DNA from: Paulownia fortunei
Taxonomy: Eukaryota; Streptophyta; Magnoliopsida; Lamiales; Paulowniaceae
DNA length: 64,000 bases
Assembly: GCA_019321725.1 (NCBI GenBank)
Contig: CM033120.1
Span: 18,444,278 to 18,508,277 of the forward strand
Reading direction: 5' to 3'
Both the position numbers and the translations under genes were made by a program. The notes beneath the pieces are model-generated. The model made no database searches. It was given only the letters and a program-made list of their open reading frames with translations, and was not told the origin of the DNA. Below are positions 36,468-49,271 of this stretch, in pieces (positions within the stretch are counted from its first letter, which is position 1; the number at the start of each line of letters is the position of its first letter).

Positions 36468-39203
36468 TTAATCTCCTTGCTGGAAGAAAGTATAAGCTGA
36501 GCCAGATTCACTTTTTGTCACCTGCAAGACAATTGTCACCACTCTTCAAGGGATGATATTTTCAATGATCTAATGTATCAGGGAATGAATTTTCTCTAAT
36601 ATTTACCATTTCCATAAGTTGGCATGCTGGAAGAAAAAAGTATGCGGAATAGATATTGCTAGAATTAATTCATTGCTTTCCAATATACTCTGGGCCTGAT
36701 TACTTATCAAATAAATTAAGGTGGTCTAAGTAGAGATGCTATGATGAATCACTTTCCGGTATACCTAGAGGCATGAAATAGTTCGGTGAATTCCCCATTT
36801 AAAAGCAAATTCCTTTCTTAAGAAAAAGCTATATATTCTCAAAAACTTCTTAAACAAGTATGCTATGTCGATGAAAGATTCCCAGATTTCTGAACCAAGA
36901 TTACATCTAAATCATTAATTATTTTCAGAAGCAAATGAGTTTGAAAATATCTCTTCTGTGCATAAATGTTAACAAGAAACACAGATTCTGCCTCCCAGTT
37001 TTCAAAGTTAAAGCAGCATTCCAAATCACTGGAGAAGAATTCAATATACAAACTGGGACGGCTTAGTGGCTTTGAGATAACTAAGAAACATGACACCACT
37101 GGATTTAATTTAAACTATATGAGTCCTGTATACCCATTTCATCAAATGGGAAATGTATTCATCCTTCTTTTCTTAGAAGTACTTTGGTAGTAAAGGAGCT
37201 AATAGTAAAATTTTACTTTTATGCATTGGGACAAGAAAAAACAAACCTCATTTGTGCGAGAAGATCCAGTAGGAAGAACAGGAACAAGAGAACTCCAAAG
37301 AAACAGATCTGTTAAGGGGTCAATATTATTGTAGTTGGTCAGAAGGGGAGCAGATGAAAGAGGAGTCAATGGATACACATTCCTCTGAAAAGGTAATCCT
37401 CCACTCATCCCAAATGCAACACCAAGTCTCTGACTTCCACCGTCATGGCATGATTTCTCAACTGTCTTCCCAAGGTCAATTTTGCCAATTTTAGTTTTAT
37501 TTTCATTCTCGTCATTCTCATTCTCTTCTTTCTTTTTCGAGGTTTTCTCTTGAAGGCTCTTGTACGCCACTGACCGCAACAAAATGCTCATTGCAGATAT
37601 TGTTTTGTGCTTTATTCTTTCTGGAGACACACCTAAACGTGGCATTTCATAGGGCTCAGTGGGCTGGGTTGACCATTCAAGAGCTTTAAGCTCACTAGCA
37701 ATGTCTTCAGGGCAGCCAAGATTTGCTTCATATAACGCTTTTGAATGGGAATCAGTCTCATGAGATTTATTTGGCACCCACCATTTGATATAATTTGACA
37801 AATCTATCTTCCTATCTGTGCGATAACCACCAGTATATTCACTTCCAGTAGTTGTTTCTTCACCTGCACCTTTAATAGCAAACTTACGTCGGCACATGAA
37901 TCATGAAGAAAAACGAAAAAGAAAAGGTCAATGGCAGAAAGTCACATTTATATTAAGCATAAATACAGATGTGTGCCAGATTTCAAAGTCTTACTCACCG
38001 TAATCCCTGTTGTTAATATAGTCAGCTCCAGGCGTCTAACCCAGTTGTGAATCCCATGGACTAGTTTGAGACAGGAAAAATGTATACAAAGGTTTGGTAT
38101 AGGTATATAATCATTCAGGCATCAAGAACTAAAAATTGGCCTCTTCATATAAGTAGATGTTGGAGGCTGACAACCGAAGAATGATAGGTGAACCCAAAGT
38201 TTATGTGGTGGCTAGGAGATTATACCTGGAAAGGGGACGATATTTGGAGATACCCCTTGAGAAACCACTACTCTTTCTACAGAAAACGAGGTTTGTTAGG
38301 ACAAGGATTTGTTCATGAATGACATAAAATAGCAAATCATATACTAACCTTCGAAGTGATGCAAGATAATCCTCCCTTGAGACATTTTGCATTTCCTCAA
38401 GGTCCCTTGTATAATCCGTCACCTGCACAGGGCCATTAGCCATGCAGAGAGAAAACTCAAATGCAATAGCTACAAAGTAAGAAACTTCCTAATACATAGA
38501 TGCAATCTATTCACCAGATGGAATCAAACTCAAAAACATCTTACAGGAAAATTGATGAGTGTTCCAAGGCCCCAATATTTCAGAGCGGCAAGATCATAGG
38601 CTCTTGCTGCAGCTTCCTCATCATCATATGCACCTACAGCCATTTTTCATGGAAATGGTCTATCTATTGTCAAGTCCCTGTTTCCATTTATGCTCCAAGA
38701 AATAAATTGACCAAACTACTTACCCAAGTAAGCTTTCCAAATCAACCCGCACCAATATCGATTTCCCAGGAATAAGAAAAGAGCCAAGGGAAACATGAAA
38801 CTGATAAGATACTTAAGTTACACAATAAAATTCTGATTAGCATCGATTACAGACTACCGCGGATGTGCCAGAGGAAAAAGATTCACCTTGCTTTCCCTTC
38901 TTATTTTGGTTTTGATTCCAGGTATTTTTATCCCATAAAACTTAATGCACACCACATCTATGACGATTGAATATACCTGGTGACTCCTCGATAAATGGAG
39001 CAGCGCTTGCCGGCGGTGCAGGGGGGCAATTTGCTGATGCGCTCTTTTGCCGTTCATGCTCTCTCTTTCTTTGCTTTCTTTAGTCCTCGGTACAGTAAAA
39101 GCTGATCACTGCCCAACGGTGGAGGCGCTTCCGAGCATTCTCCGCTTCCGCTGCCGGTTGTTTCTTCGGGCTTTGCTGCATGTTCCGAGGAAGAGGAAGC
39201 CAC
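36468..39203 (-). pseudogene. AP2-type transcription factor relic (At2g41710-like)
   Basis: Homologous to the plant AP2 group represented by Arabidopsis At2g41710, DNA-binding regulators with an AP2 repeat ([21 protein letters not shown]). Exons recognised on the minus strand: 38977-39203, about 38887-38962, 38724-38732 (9 nt), 38545-38633, 38349-38422, 38226-38276, 37999-38060, 37247-37869, 36468-36521. Lesions: the expected initiator before ASSSSEHAAKPEE is GTG (39201-39203); in-frame TGA at 39054-39056 where relatives have Cys (ERACTAKER); only 14 nt separate the YRGVTR exon from the next block, which has lost about 8 bp of the RWTGRYEAH segment and contains TAA; in-frame TAG at 38036-38038 replaces Arg in GRTPGADY. 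The other exons, the microexon and the C-terminal exons remain open and in phase. An upstream in-frame ATG at 39356 exists, so start loss alone would not be decisive. A functional protein is unlikely. Confidence 0.85.
38724..38732 (-). other. 9-nt microexon of the AP2 relic
   Basis: CTTACTTGG, bounded by AG and GTAAGTA, supplies the YLG residues that begin the second AP2 strand block. A nine-base exon at this place (coding VYL) is a conserved curiosity of AP2-class genes. Here the first codon is GCT (Ala) instead of Val. Confidence 0.75.
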
Positions 39204-41353
39204 GACTGCAATTATTGATAGAGAAAATTGGAACTGATTGTGAGAGTGAAAGAAAAAGTGTGTGGAGTGGGTGAATTTTGCTGAGAACGGGGAAATATAC
39301 GGGAGGACGACGGAGGGACAGCAAATGAGGGAACTGTCCTGGAAGCTTTTGGCCATACTCCATTCGTCCGGGGTTGAGGAAGGTTCATTGGAATCCTTCT
39401 AAAGTTGGGTAACAGCTACGAGGAAGAATAAGGGCATTTTTTTTGTATTTATTCTGTTTTTGAAACTGTTGCAGCCACGACCCATGAGGCTGAACATGAG
39501 GTGCTCGACAGTCGCACACCTGGCATGCTCTTGTGCTGAATTTCATTATCATTACCCGGTATTTTCAAAATCAGGCCGAGCCTACAAAACCCAACGGCCC
39601 AATTGGCATGTGTAGTTTTTTGGGGGCCTAGGGTAGATTGGCCTTGATTGTGGTCCATATCGTTTTTCTAATTAATGTTATAATATCATGTACACATAAA
39701 TTAATTTAAAATTTATTTAGATAATATCCCCAAACTAATTGTATAAAAATTCCTATTTCAATTGTTCCATCAAGATTTTGCAGATTTGGATATTGGATTC
39801 TTTTCAAATTTGATTTTGATATCAATAAATAAAGATCAATATGTTTGTTTCTCATGTTAGGGTCAAGCGTCCAAACAACTATCGTTTAAATTCAAAGTGT
39901 TAAAATTTGATCCTAATCTGATTAATTGTCGGAATTGTGTTTGTCTCTCCTATTTTTGTTTTCTATCCACTTTACTCTTATTTTGTTTGGCACCCAAACA
40001 ATTACATTTACCTAATTCAAGTTAAAATGAAAATTACTTATCAAGAGAATAATATTCTTTTTTTCTCAAGTTGTAGAAACTTTTATGATAAATTAGTTAG
40101 TTGTCTTTCAGCATCAACCAATATTTTCTCCCACTAATCAAATTTTAATTTACAATATTAAGGGATTTGGAGGGGCTCTCTATTTATCCCACCAACTTCT
40201 AAGATTGCCATTTTTGTGCAAGATTCAAGCATTTGACAACGATATTATATATATGACATATTTTAGTTTTTTTTTTTTTTTAACTTCTATAAATTACCCA
40301 CACATAACCATTTAAAGATGAGATTATATTGACTTTTAATTCATTATTTAAATGATGCGGTTATCTATATAAATGACCGTATTTTGTTATTTTATTTATG
40401 ACTAATGAAGACTTTTTTAATAATTACAGGACCATATACATGACCATATTTTGTTATTTTGTTTATGATTAATGAAGACTTTTTTAATAATTACGGAAAC
40501 CATATCCATGATCATATTTTGTTATTTTGTTTATGACTAATGAAGACTTTTTTAATAATCACGTTCCCGTATTAGTAATTTTTTTTTTCATTTAGGAGTT
40601 TGGATATAAAGAATCACTTCAAATATATAAAAAAGGATGACAATGAAATTAAAGCTGAAGAAGACTACAAAATACTCCAAAACTCTTCAATTTCATGTAT
40701 GGTGCATTTAGTAATTTGATCTTGGCAGTCGCGTTCTCTTGGCCATCCTCGTAACACCACAACATTAATTGCCAGATTATTGTGATAGATTGATGATTTG
40801 TGGAAGTGATTTTGTTGGTCGTCACGGTTGTTCATCGTGGTGGTAGAACGGCGATGGACCTTGGGAGATTTACCAATTGAGGGAAAGACTACAGCCTGAA
40901 AGCTGATTGAAAGTTAAATTTGTTATACTTGCATATTTTAATTTGTAAAAGTGTCATAATTATTAAACAATTAGTTTGGCAATTACTTAAACCAAAATTA
41001 TAAATTGGTGGAGCCATTTTATTGATTTTGTGATTATTTTATGGTTTTAGATCTAATAATTAATAAATATTTTTGAGTATTAAAATTAAATCAGAATTAG
41101 ATTTGATTATGAATAGCACTTGAGAATGTGCGTTATGCACGCCTACTCCTATATCACTCTTTCAGGGCATCCATGCCTTAGGGATTGAATTGGATAAAAC
41201 CAAAAGTTTGAGGGATGTTTTCACCATAAATCAAAAGTTCCAGTCCTAAATTGATACTGTTTAAGTACGATCTTAAGTTCCAGAAAATCTTGTTCCTTTT
41301 TGGCAAGAGGTGTATCAGCAAACCCCACTACAGAAAAATCGGATAGTCACCTC
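39204..41353. other. Intergenic region between AP2 relic and HAD gene (divergent)
   Basis: Shared upstream space of two divergent genes. It contains a 67-bp tandem repeat at 40373-40562 and T-runs near 40268 and 40580. No gene recognised. Confidence 0.5.
40373..40562. repeat. Three-copy tandem repeat, period about 67 bp
   Basis: Copies begin at 40373, 40440 and 40508. Each contains ATGA(C/T)C(A/G)TATTTTGTTATTTT, then TTTATGA(C/T)TAATGAAGAC and TTTTTTAATAAT(T/C)AC. Identity is high, suggesting recent expansion. Confidence 0.9.
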
Positions 41354-44300
41354 ATGGAAACCGCTTCGTGCCCGATTTTATACACACTCCGCTTTGGCGC
41401 CACCACCACCATTACACACGCCGCTAGTACTGTAAAACTGTACTATCACTTATACGGCAAGCGTTTACGTACTAATTCTCTACTCGCTTCTCCAAGAAAT
41501 TGTCATCGTTACAGTTTCGGCAGAAAAATCAATAACAGGTTGCAATCTGATCGGTTCATTGGCAATGCCTCCACAAAAAATATTACTGAAAGTTACCCAT
41601 CTAAAAAATTCGCCGTTCTTCTTGAAGTCGAAGGGTCTGTATATTTTCTTTCCAGTCTTATTATTATTATTTTTTTATTTCGCTGTGTGTGTCTTGCAAT
41701 CTTTTGATTATGTTTTCACGGGTTTCAGTATTTACTCTGGCTAATTCGTCTATATTCTTTACTTCACCTTCCGTGCATATCTTGGCCGTGGTGTTTTCCC
41801 GCTGGAGTATTTAAGTTCTTTTAAGTTCAGTTTTCCGCATTTTTTGTTCCATTTTTTATCGGTTGAACCTAACCTAAAAAAAAGGGCTGGCTCGTTTTTT
41901 GGAATTTTTAATTACAACAATGTATTTAAGGGCCTGAGTCTTGATTAGAACAATTTTTATGCCGTTTGGTGGCATGGAGTTGGGCCCTAGATAGATATGC
42001 AGTCAAATGAACGTTGCATTTGATATAGAGTGGATTATACTTCATGAACGCCAATTGCAAGCACTCTAGCTTATGCCTCCAAAAATAGGTTCCCTGGTAT
42101 TAAGTACTATATAATTTCATTAGGTTGTCGTCCAGAAGAGAATATGAATGTGGCAAAACATCTAATTAGGGCATTTCCGTGTTTCTTGATGAAACATGTT
42201 AACTAAATTTCTTTTATTTGCTTATTTCATTTATTTCTTCGTGTCAGGGTTGAGGCTTTGAGCAATAATATCACACTGTTTATATATGATCCATGTTATA
42301 TTGTATGCGACCAATGTCAGATAAGATTCTGCATTCTAGCTTATTCAATATTCTAGGTGAATTTCAATTTTTGGTTAGGAAAACTTCTAGTCGAATAGAA
42401 TGCACAACATGCGAAGGGGGAGGCGGGGTTTTATGAATTATATCTGATAGAATTTTTCCCATTGTAAGAGCATCATTCTGACTAACTTTTGTTTTTTTAA
42501 ATTTTGCCTCTATCTTTTGGTTCCTTACGGATACTTATAAATTGTTATATCCTCATACTGATCGGCATTAAATCCCAATTGTTTGTGGTTTGTGCTAATA
42601 AGTTTTCTTTTCTTCAGGGTTTTAATGGATGTGTATCGCTTAGGCAATCGCCAAGCTTTTAATGTAGGTGCGACATATGCCTCAATTTTTCTTTTTTCTA
42701 ACTTAGACTTATTATTTTATCTTGTTGACATTGATTGACTTTCTTTCATGTCAAGTCTCACATGGCTTCATTTGACAATTTCAGCATTTAGAAAGCTGGG
42801 ATTAGACTGTGCAAATTGGACTGAACCAGTTTATTTAGACCTTATAAGGTGTGATGATATATCAAATACTTATAGAAGTGGTTCTTTAAGTTTGAAGTTT
42901 ATTCGCATGATATGATTTTATTTGTTGCATGCTTGCTCATATAAAGTTAAGTATTTTCTAACCTGCCTGTCTCTCTCAGCTATTAGTTACTGAAATCAAT
43001 GTTATGCTTAACCAAAGGATTGATTATTTCAGATCCAATAAACTACAAACTAGTGCAAATAATCTTTGTGCTTGTGAACATTGAATTCTATCTTATTTTC
43101 GTTGGTTCTGGGTTTGCTGTGGCCTGATTTGAATACTTTCCCCTTGATGGTTCAGTGTCCAAGTTCTTTATCTGAGGCCTGGGTTTCTTTTCTGCTGTTC
43201 TATTCTTTTCATGTTTGTTGGATTATAGCCACAACGAGAAAGAATTGGACAGCAGAAAAAAAAACTCTGGCGACTGACCAAGGACAGGTTGCTGCTTGAA
43301 TCACCCCTAGTGGAAACCTTTTTGTTCTGTTCAGAATTCAGTGATGCTTTAACTTGAAGACTTCAATGCACTCGACTTTAAATGACTTAATCAAGACTGA
43401 GCTTCAAAATATTTTTGATAAGAAAACTGATTTATTTTTGCGATTCCACTAGCTTTGTAGCAGTAGAAAAAAAAAAGATATCTAATTGAATCCTTACTTT
43501 TTTTTTTTCTTATTTCGTCAACTCAAACACTTTCCCTTTTTCTTAATTTCTTCTTTGCATTCCGTACTTTTTTAAGTGTGATGAAATTTAATGAAACAAA
43601 TGGAAAAGACGAAAGGTTGATTTTGTTTCTTCCTACTGCATCTGCCTTTTTCCAGTTATATTTACTTGTTATTGTTTGAGCTGCGTAGACACTAGAATTC
43701 AAGCATGCCCATCTTCTAGATATGGAGTTCCTAACACCTTTAGCACTCTACGCCCATACGAGCAGCTACTGCATCATGAATTTATAATGACTTGTTCCTT
43801 GATGCTCAGGAAAAGTGCTGGTGATGAAGAAAGGATGTTAATTTTGTTTTTTAACAGGGTGAGTTCCTTTATTTATGCTTAAGCACGTCCAATGCGATTG
43901 ATTTTACTCATTCAGTACTATTTGCCTTCATGGATTTAATCTAATAGCTATCGTATGCTCTTGTGGCAGATTGGTTGGCCCACCTCAGTTGCCACAAGTG
44001 AGAAGGGGACTTTTATGAAAAGTGTTCTTCGAGAGAAGGTATTAATAAGAGCTATTTGAGCTGCATTTGAATTTTTTTCTGTAAGATTAATTACCTAAAC
44101 CGCGCTGATGTCTATCTTATCCTTCTTTCATGCCACTCATGCCTGATTGCCAGTGGAACCAAGTTGTCGTTGCATAAATTGCCAAGATTTTGTTATTATA
44201 TAGTTCACATTTGCTTTTAAGGAAAATTAATATCTGCATGTTTGCTTGTAAATTACTTAGATGTACTTGAGTTCTTTTTCATTATTGTTATGGAAATTTA

Positions 44301-47300
44301 GTTTTTGTTAGGCATGCGACACCTCGATTTTTAAAGGTTAGATGATTTTGGTCTTGCACTTCTTGAATTGTTCGCTTAAAGCCAGGCTTGTAGAAAAACC
44401 TCCCTGTATGATTATCAGGATGATTGCATATGCATTTTCTAGTTATCTGAATGCTGTAGTTAAAATAGTCTTTGTTACTCCTGTTCAAGTATCTGCCCAG
44501 CAGAAATAGGTGCATAATGCCAGCTTGATGTTTCCATCTGGAAATTCATACTTCTTTCCATTTTTTTATGTTAGTTCCTCTTTTTCTCCAATGTCATTTT
44601 TTATTTCATTTTTGTTCATCAATCCTTAATGATTCCTTCTCAGTGGCATTCTTATGTTAAAACATCTTTTATTTTTATTTTCTTGTAGTATGGGACACTT
44701 CTTTTAGATTTTTTTTTTCAAATCACCTTGAGTTAATTAATATTTATTCTTTCAGAAGTAGCTCAATCGTTGGTTAACTGTCTGCAGAAGAATGCATTGG
44801 ATGATCTTGTCATGTCAAAAGCTTTTTCGTTGAGACCTGGTGCTGAAGAGTGAGTACTGAACTCTGCTTTGTGTGAATTAACTTGGAATATGATGTATAT
44901 CCCGTCAAGCCTTTTCTTTGCTTCAGAAATTTTTTAGGAATCAGACATGTTGGCCTTTCTCCAATCCTTAATGATTCTTATGGTATAGTGGCCTTCTAAT
45001 GCTACAAATGAACATCCAAAATGCACATGTTATATAAGTGCGCATATGTGGACCGAATAATCTTTATTTTGTTTTGAGTTTTGTTGTAGAACTGTTAAGA
45101 GTCTCCTCCCACTTATAGGCAATGCTATGTGCTTTTCCACGTGATTTTTGTTTGCCTGCTTTATCATCTGATGTTTGTGGCTAACCCAATAGCTGTAAGC
45201 ATGTTTACATGCTTGTTGGGGAGGAAATGATGCTTTTGAGAATAATGATATTACCAGTTCACCCTAGTAATTGAAGTCTTGAACTATCTGCTTCTTAAAA
45301 TATATAAGACACAGGAATTGCATTTTGCGATTCATAACAGGGTATCAAGTTTGTTATCATTTTACTGTTACTATGCGCTTGTTACTTGTAATGGCATCAG
45401 GTCAATCTACTTCTTACCTTGGTCGCTCTGGTGTTTTTGCCCCTTCACCTCAGGTTCATTGATGATGCTTGTGAAGAAGGCGTGCCAGTCGTTATCTTGA
45501 CAGGGTACAGTACAATTGGGGAAAAGGTTGCAAGGTGTGTTACTAATAAATAAACCTATGGCACATTCAACATCTCTTCCACTGTTATTAAAGCAAGTGA
45601 TAAGACAGATTTGGAGGGGAATGGGAATGAAATCAGAGGTTAACAAATGGATGGTGGTGGAAAAGAGAACATGTTGTAAATTTAACCAAGGGGTCAATTT
45701 CAAAATCAGTAAGGATAAATGTATGGCCCTTCTTGAAAAATTTATTGTATATGTTCAAATAAAATAATAACCAAGGAGAAATAGGCTCATATTGGATTTA
45801 CATAATGTTGGTTTACAATTATACATGACATTTGTTGACTGTAGAAAAGGTTCTGAAGATTTTTCATTATTACTAAAGCATCAAAAACATTAGGGAGAAT
45901 GTAATCTGTTTGCTCATGTGCAAAAATAAAGAAAAAGGTTATAGATAATGAGAGTTGGCATATGCACCACTGCTGCTGTATGTTTTCCAAGGAAATGAAT
46001 GTCTTGTTAGTGGAAGCTGTTTACCTTGCAGGGTGTTGGTCTTTAATTGATTTTGGGATACTGTAGATTATGTCTTATTCAATTTTACTGAAGGATTCTT
46101 CTGCAAAGAGTTTCCTGTCATGCATTGTGATGGTCATTATTGCTTGAAACGGGCATATTGTCAATATTTTTCATAAACTAGTTACAAAAAGAATCCAAAT
46201 GTGCATCTTAGGACTTGGGCATGTTAGTCATTTTCATTCAGTAGCCCAGGTATTTATAGTTTCAATCTCAATATCCTAGGTGCTTGATCTTTATTAGACA
46301 GGTCAATACAAGCTAACACGAAGTAATGAGACAAGTTTGCAAAGTAGTGAATGTAGCACATGTGGAAGTGTTGTAAAATCTTTTTATTGGATCAATATTT
46401 TCTCTTGCGTGACTCATTTTTTGCATGACAATGCCATAGTTATTGATGGGAAATATTATTGATTGTTAGATCAATTGTCGAAAAGCTGGGAACTGATAGA
46501 ATGCCTAAGACAAAGATTGTCGGAGATGAAGAGGTAAAACAAAGCTTTTATGGCCAACTTGTGTTTGGAAAAGGAGTGTCTTCCAGTTTGGATGAGCAAT
46601 TAGCAAAGGAAGTGAGCAAAGCAGGTAAGAGGCTCTGGTTTTACATATTTTCTGCCCAGTACATGTTTTAAGGTGAAAGCTGAGGAAAGTTCGTTTGTCT
46701 TTGGAGTCAGCTTCTGCTGAGAGACAGAGAATTGCAGAGGAGGTTGCTTCTATGCTGAAGCTGAAAGTGGAACTCAATACTAGTTCAAGTGAAAGGTTTC
46801 TCCACATTCTTTATTTCATACTCTTCTTCGAATGTTTTGGATCTTGCGTTATCTGGCATGTGTTGTATGACACATTACATCAGTGGACCAAGCAAATGCT
46901 TCAATACATACAGACTTGTATTTGGTAAAGCTTTCTTATCATTTGTATGTAGTATTTTCCATGTAAAGAACATGCGATCTTCCCTCTTTGTAGGAATCTT
47001 AACTCTGCATCCCTTATCAAGCCGTAGTCAAGAAATTTATGCTAGATGGTGAATTTCAGTTGGAAAAATGGCATATTGGAAAAGATTATACATGTAGGTG
47101 GGGACTTATTTGAACCTACATTCGTTGTCGAAATAATGTCCCTAGTTACCTTCGTATTTTCTCTAAGCTAGAATGTGGCAAGTCAAACAAACATATCCAA
47201 AATGTGAGTGAGAAATAATTATATGATTATGTAACTTTGCATCCTTTTATATGATTTTATTAGATTTCTGGAAAATTGTACAACTTCAGACTCTGGCATG

Positions 47301-49271
47301 ACTCAGATACTGAATACAGAAGTATAAAAATTGTTGCCTGGATTTCTTGTTGCACGTGTTATTATTTCACTATTTCAAGTGTTGAGTGCTTTATGGAGAA
47401 GGTATTAGGTATTAATTTTTTATTGATGAGACCTGTCCGTATTGATTGAAATTGTTCCTCAACCTTAAGGATTTATCCTTGGAAAGCTGTTTCTCAAATG
47501 TTGTTTCAAGGGTCCTACAAGTCATTCTTTTGGGCCTCCCCTTGGGTCTGTGGCTTGATATATGTAGCTTGTTTTTGTCATTTTAGAAACACTTGGAACC
47601 TCAGTCATTAGGTCTAAAATGTGTATATGTAACTTTTTTTGTGACTATAGCTCTTGGTGAAGTTAACTTTGGTCATTTCTCATGTATATATTAGGTGGAG
47701 CTAGAATGATATATCGTCGGTTAGCTGGTCTAAGAATTGATTCCTGCTTCTGACCATTATGAATTTTATGTCGTGGTTAACACAGCTTGCAAAATATTGT
47801 AGCTGCACTGAGGGCAGGGGCAGAATATGCAGAAGTACCAATTTACAACTGCATTCTGGTTGCTGGAAGCCAATCTGGAGCTGCTGCTGCTGAGCGAATT
47901 AATATGCCTTGTGTAGTTCTCCGGAGCAGGTAAAATAAGTTGAACACCTTGTCTGGAATATGATATATCTTTGCTGCACATATCTGCTTGCTGATTGATT
48001 ATACGCTTGTATTCTTGTTGGAGACGAGAGCTACATGCTAACTGAAATTGGTAAAAATATCTTTCTGGAGACAAGCTACATCTAACAGAAGTTGGTAAAG
48101 ATAATTTGATAAAAAAAAATCAACTACTTCGATCAAGACCTGATAGGAAACATTTGCCCTCTGAGGCTTGCTTCTGAATATGAAATCATTTGTGTATTTT
48201 ACTCAGATTTCCCTCTCTAAGAAATGACAGTCATAGTATATGGTGGGATAAGAGGGTCGACAGTAGTCATAACTGCAAGGGAATAAATACTTTGGTGAGT
48301 GTTAGTTGCTATCTGAGATGTCAAAAAGAACTGTCAGTGTCATCATTTAGTTTATGAGAATGTTGCTGGTGCTATAGATTGCACTCTTCCATTCTTTAGC
48401 CGAAAACATCTTCTTTTGAGCTGATGTCGTACAAAGTTGTCAGTATTATAAGAAAAAAAATGCTCTTCACCATAATGTCTATGCCCATGTTTTCCTATTG
48501 TAGCCATAGTTCTAATCCGCCGTATCGGTGATTATATTGGTAGGTGTTGTTTCACATCATTCGCAACCAATGGGATATTATCGAGCAATACGAAAAAAAT
48601 ACATTATAGGATGCTCAACAATTTTTTTAAAAAAATATTAAAAATATAGAAAAATGCAAATAACACAGATTACTACTTATAAGTACATAGTAAAAAGTTT
48701 TAAAATAAAGTTAAAGAAAACATTATTGCTAAATTTAAATTTGTAATAGAAAATAGTTCACGAGTATTAACACCAAACAAACATTTGTTTTATTTATAAT
48801 AATACATCAAATAAATCATGTAAGTAAGGGTCTCCAACAAAGAAATTTGAATTCCATTATTAAATATAGCATTCGAGACAATGGGATATTATCCTATATA
48901 TTGTTGATAATATCTTGACATGGTCGATAATATCATAGCATCCAATGTTGATATTATCTGCCATACAATTCAATGTTATTGGATATTATCCATGATACAT
49001 GCGAACTCCATGAATAATAGGTATTGTTGTTGTTGGATATTCTCGGATGGCGATAGGCGATCCGAGCACTCAATAATATCGGCTGCTATGAACTATGATG
49101 GCAGCATGCTGATCAATTTTGTTCTGTTTTTATATTTGTTTCCCCTTTTCTTCTGGTGGATCCTGAAGTTCGACATCAAGAGCTGAATTCCCTTCTGCAA
49201 TTGCTGTAATGGATGGATTTGGTGGTGCAGATTTAACCATTTCTAGACTTCGCAAAAAATTGTTACCTTAA
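41354..49271 (+). CDS. CbbY-like HAD-superfamily protein, plastid-targeted, probable pseudoenzyme
   Basis: Eleven exons: 41354-41634, 42618-42667, 42785-42848, 43810-43858, 43970-44038, 44788-44849, 45454-45534, 46470-46624, 46711-46795, 47786-47929, 49169-49271. They give 380 residues with every phase consistent. It resembles Arabidopsis At5g45170 (HAD superfamily). The first 70 or so residues are rich in Ser/Thr/Arg and poor in acids, as in chloroplast transit peptides. The ATG at 41354 is the first in frame. Motif I, normally DxDGxL(x)D, reads LLEVEGVLMD: both aspartates (91, 93) are Glu. Motif II (VVILTGYS) is kept. The motif IV region reads LVAGSQSGAAAA, lacking the usual acidic residues. 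Catalysis by the ordinary HAD mechanism is therefore doubtful. Role unknown. The last intron holds a repeat of about 600 bp. Confidence 0.88.
48503..49102. mobile_element. Candidate inverted-repeat element in the last HAD intron, with iterated GATATTATC
   Basis: The left end GCCATAGTTCTAATCCGCCG pairs loosely with the inverted right end GCCATCATAGTTCATAGCAG. Between them the 9-mer GATATTATC, or its complement GATAATATC, occurs at 48574, 48885, 48905, 48925, 48950 and 48982, with variants near 49035 and 49071. There is no open frame or clear target duplication. It is clearly unlike the rest of the intron, but its class is not identified. Confidence 0.4.

Noticed and set aside
39054..39363. Two overlapping minus-strand frames upstream of the AP2 relic treated as separate genes
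   Set aside because: The frame ending at 39054 is the AP2 first exon truncated by the premature TGA; the other is an out-of-frame shadow.
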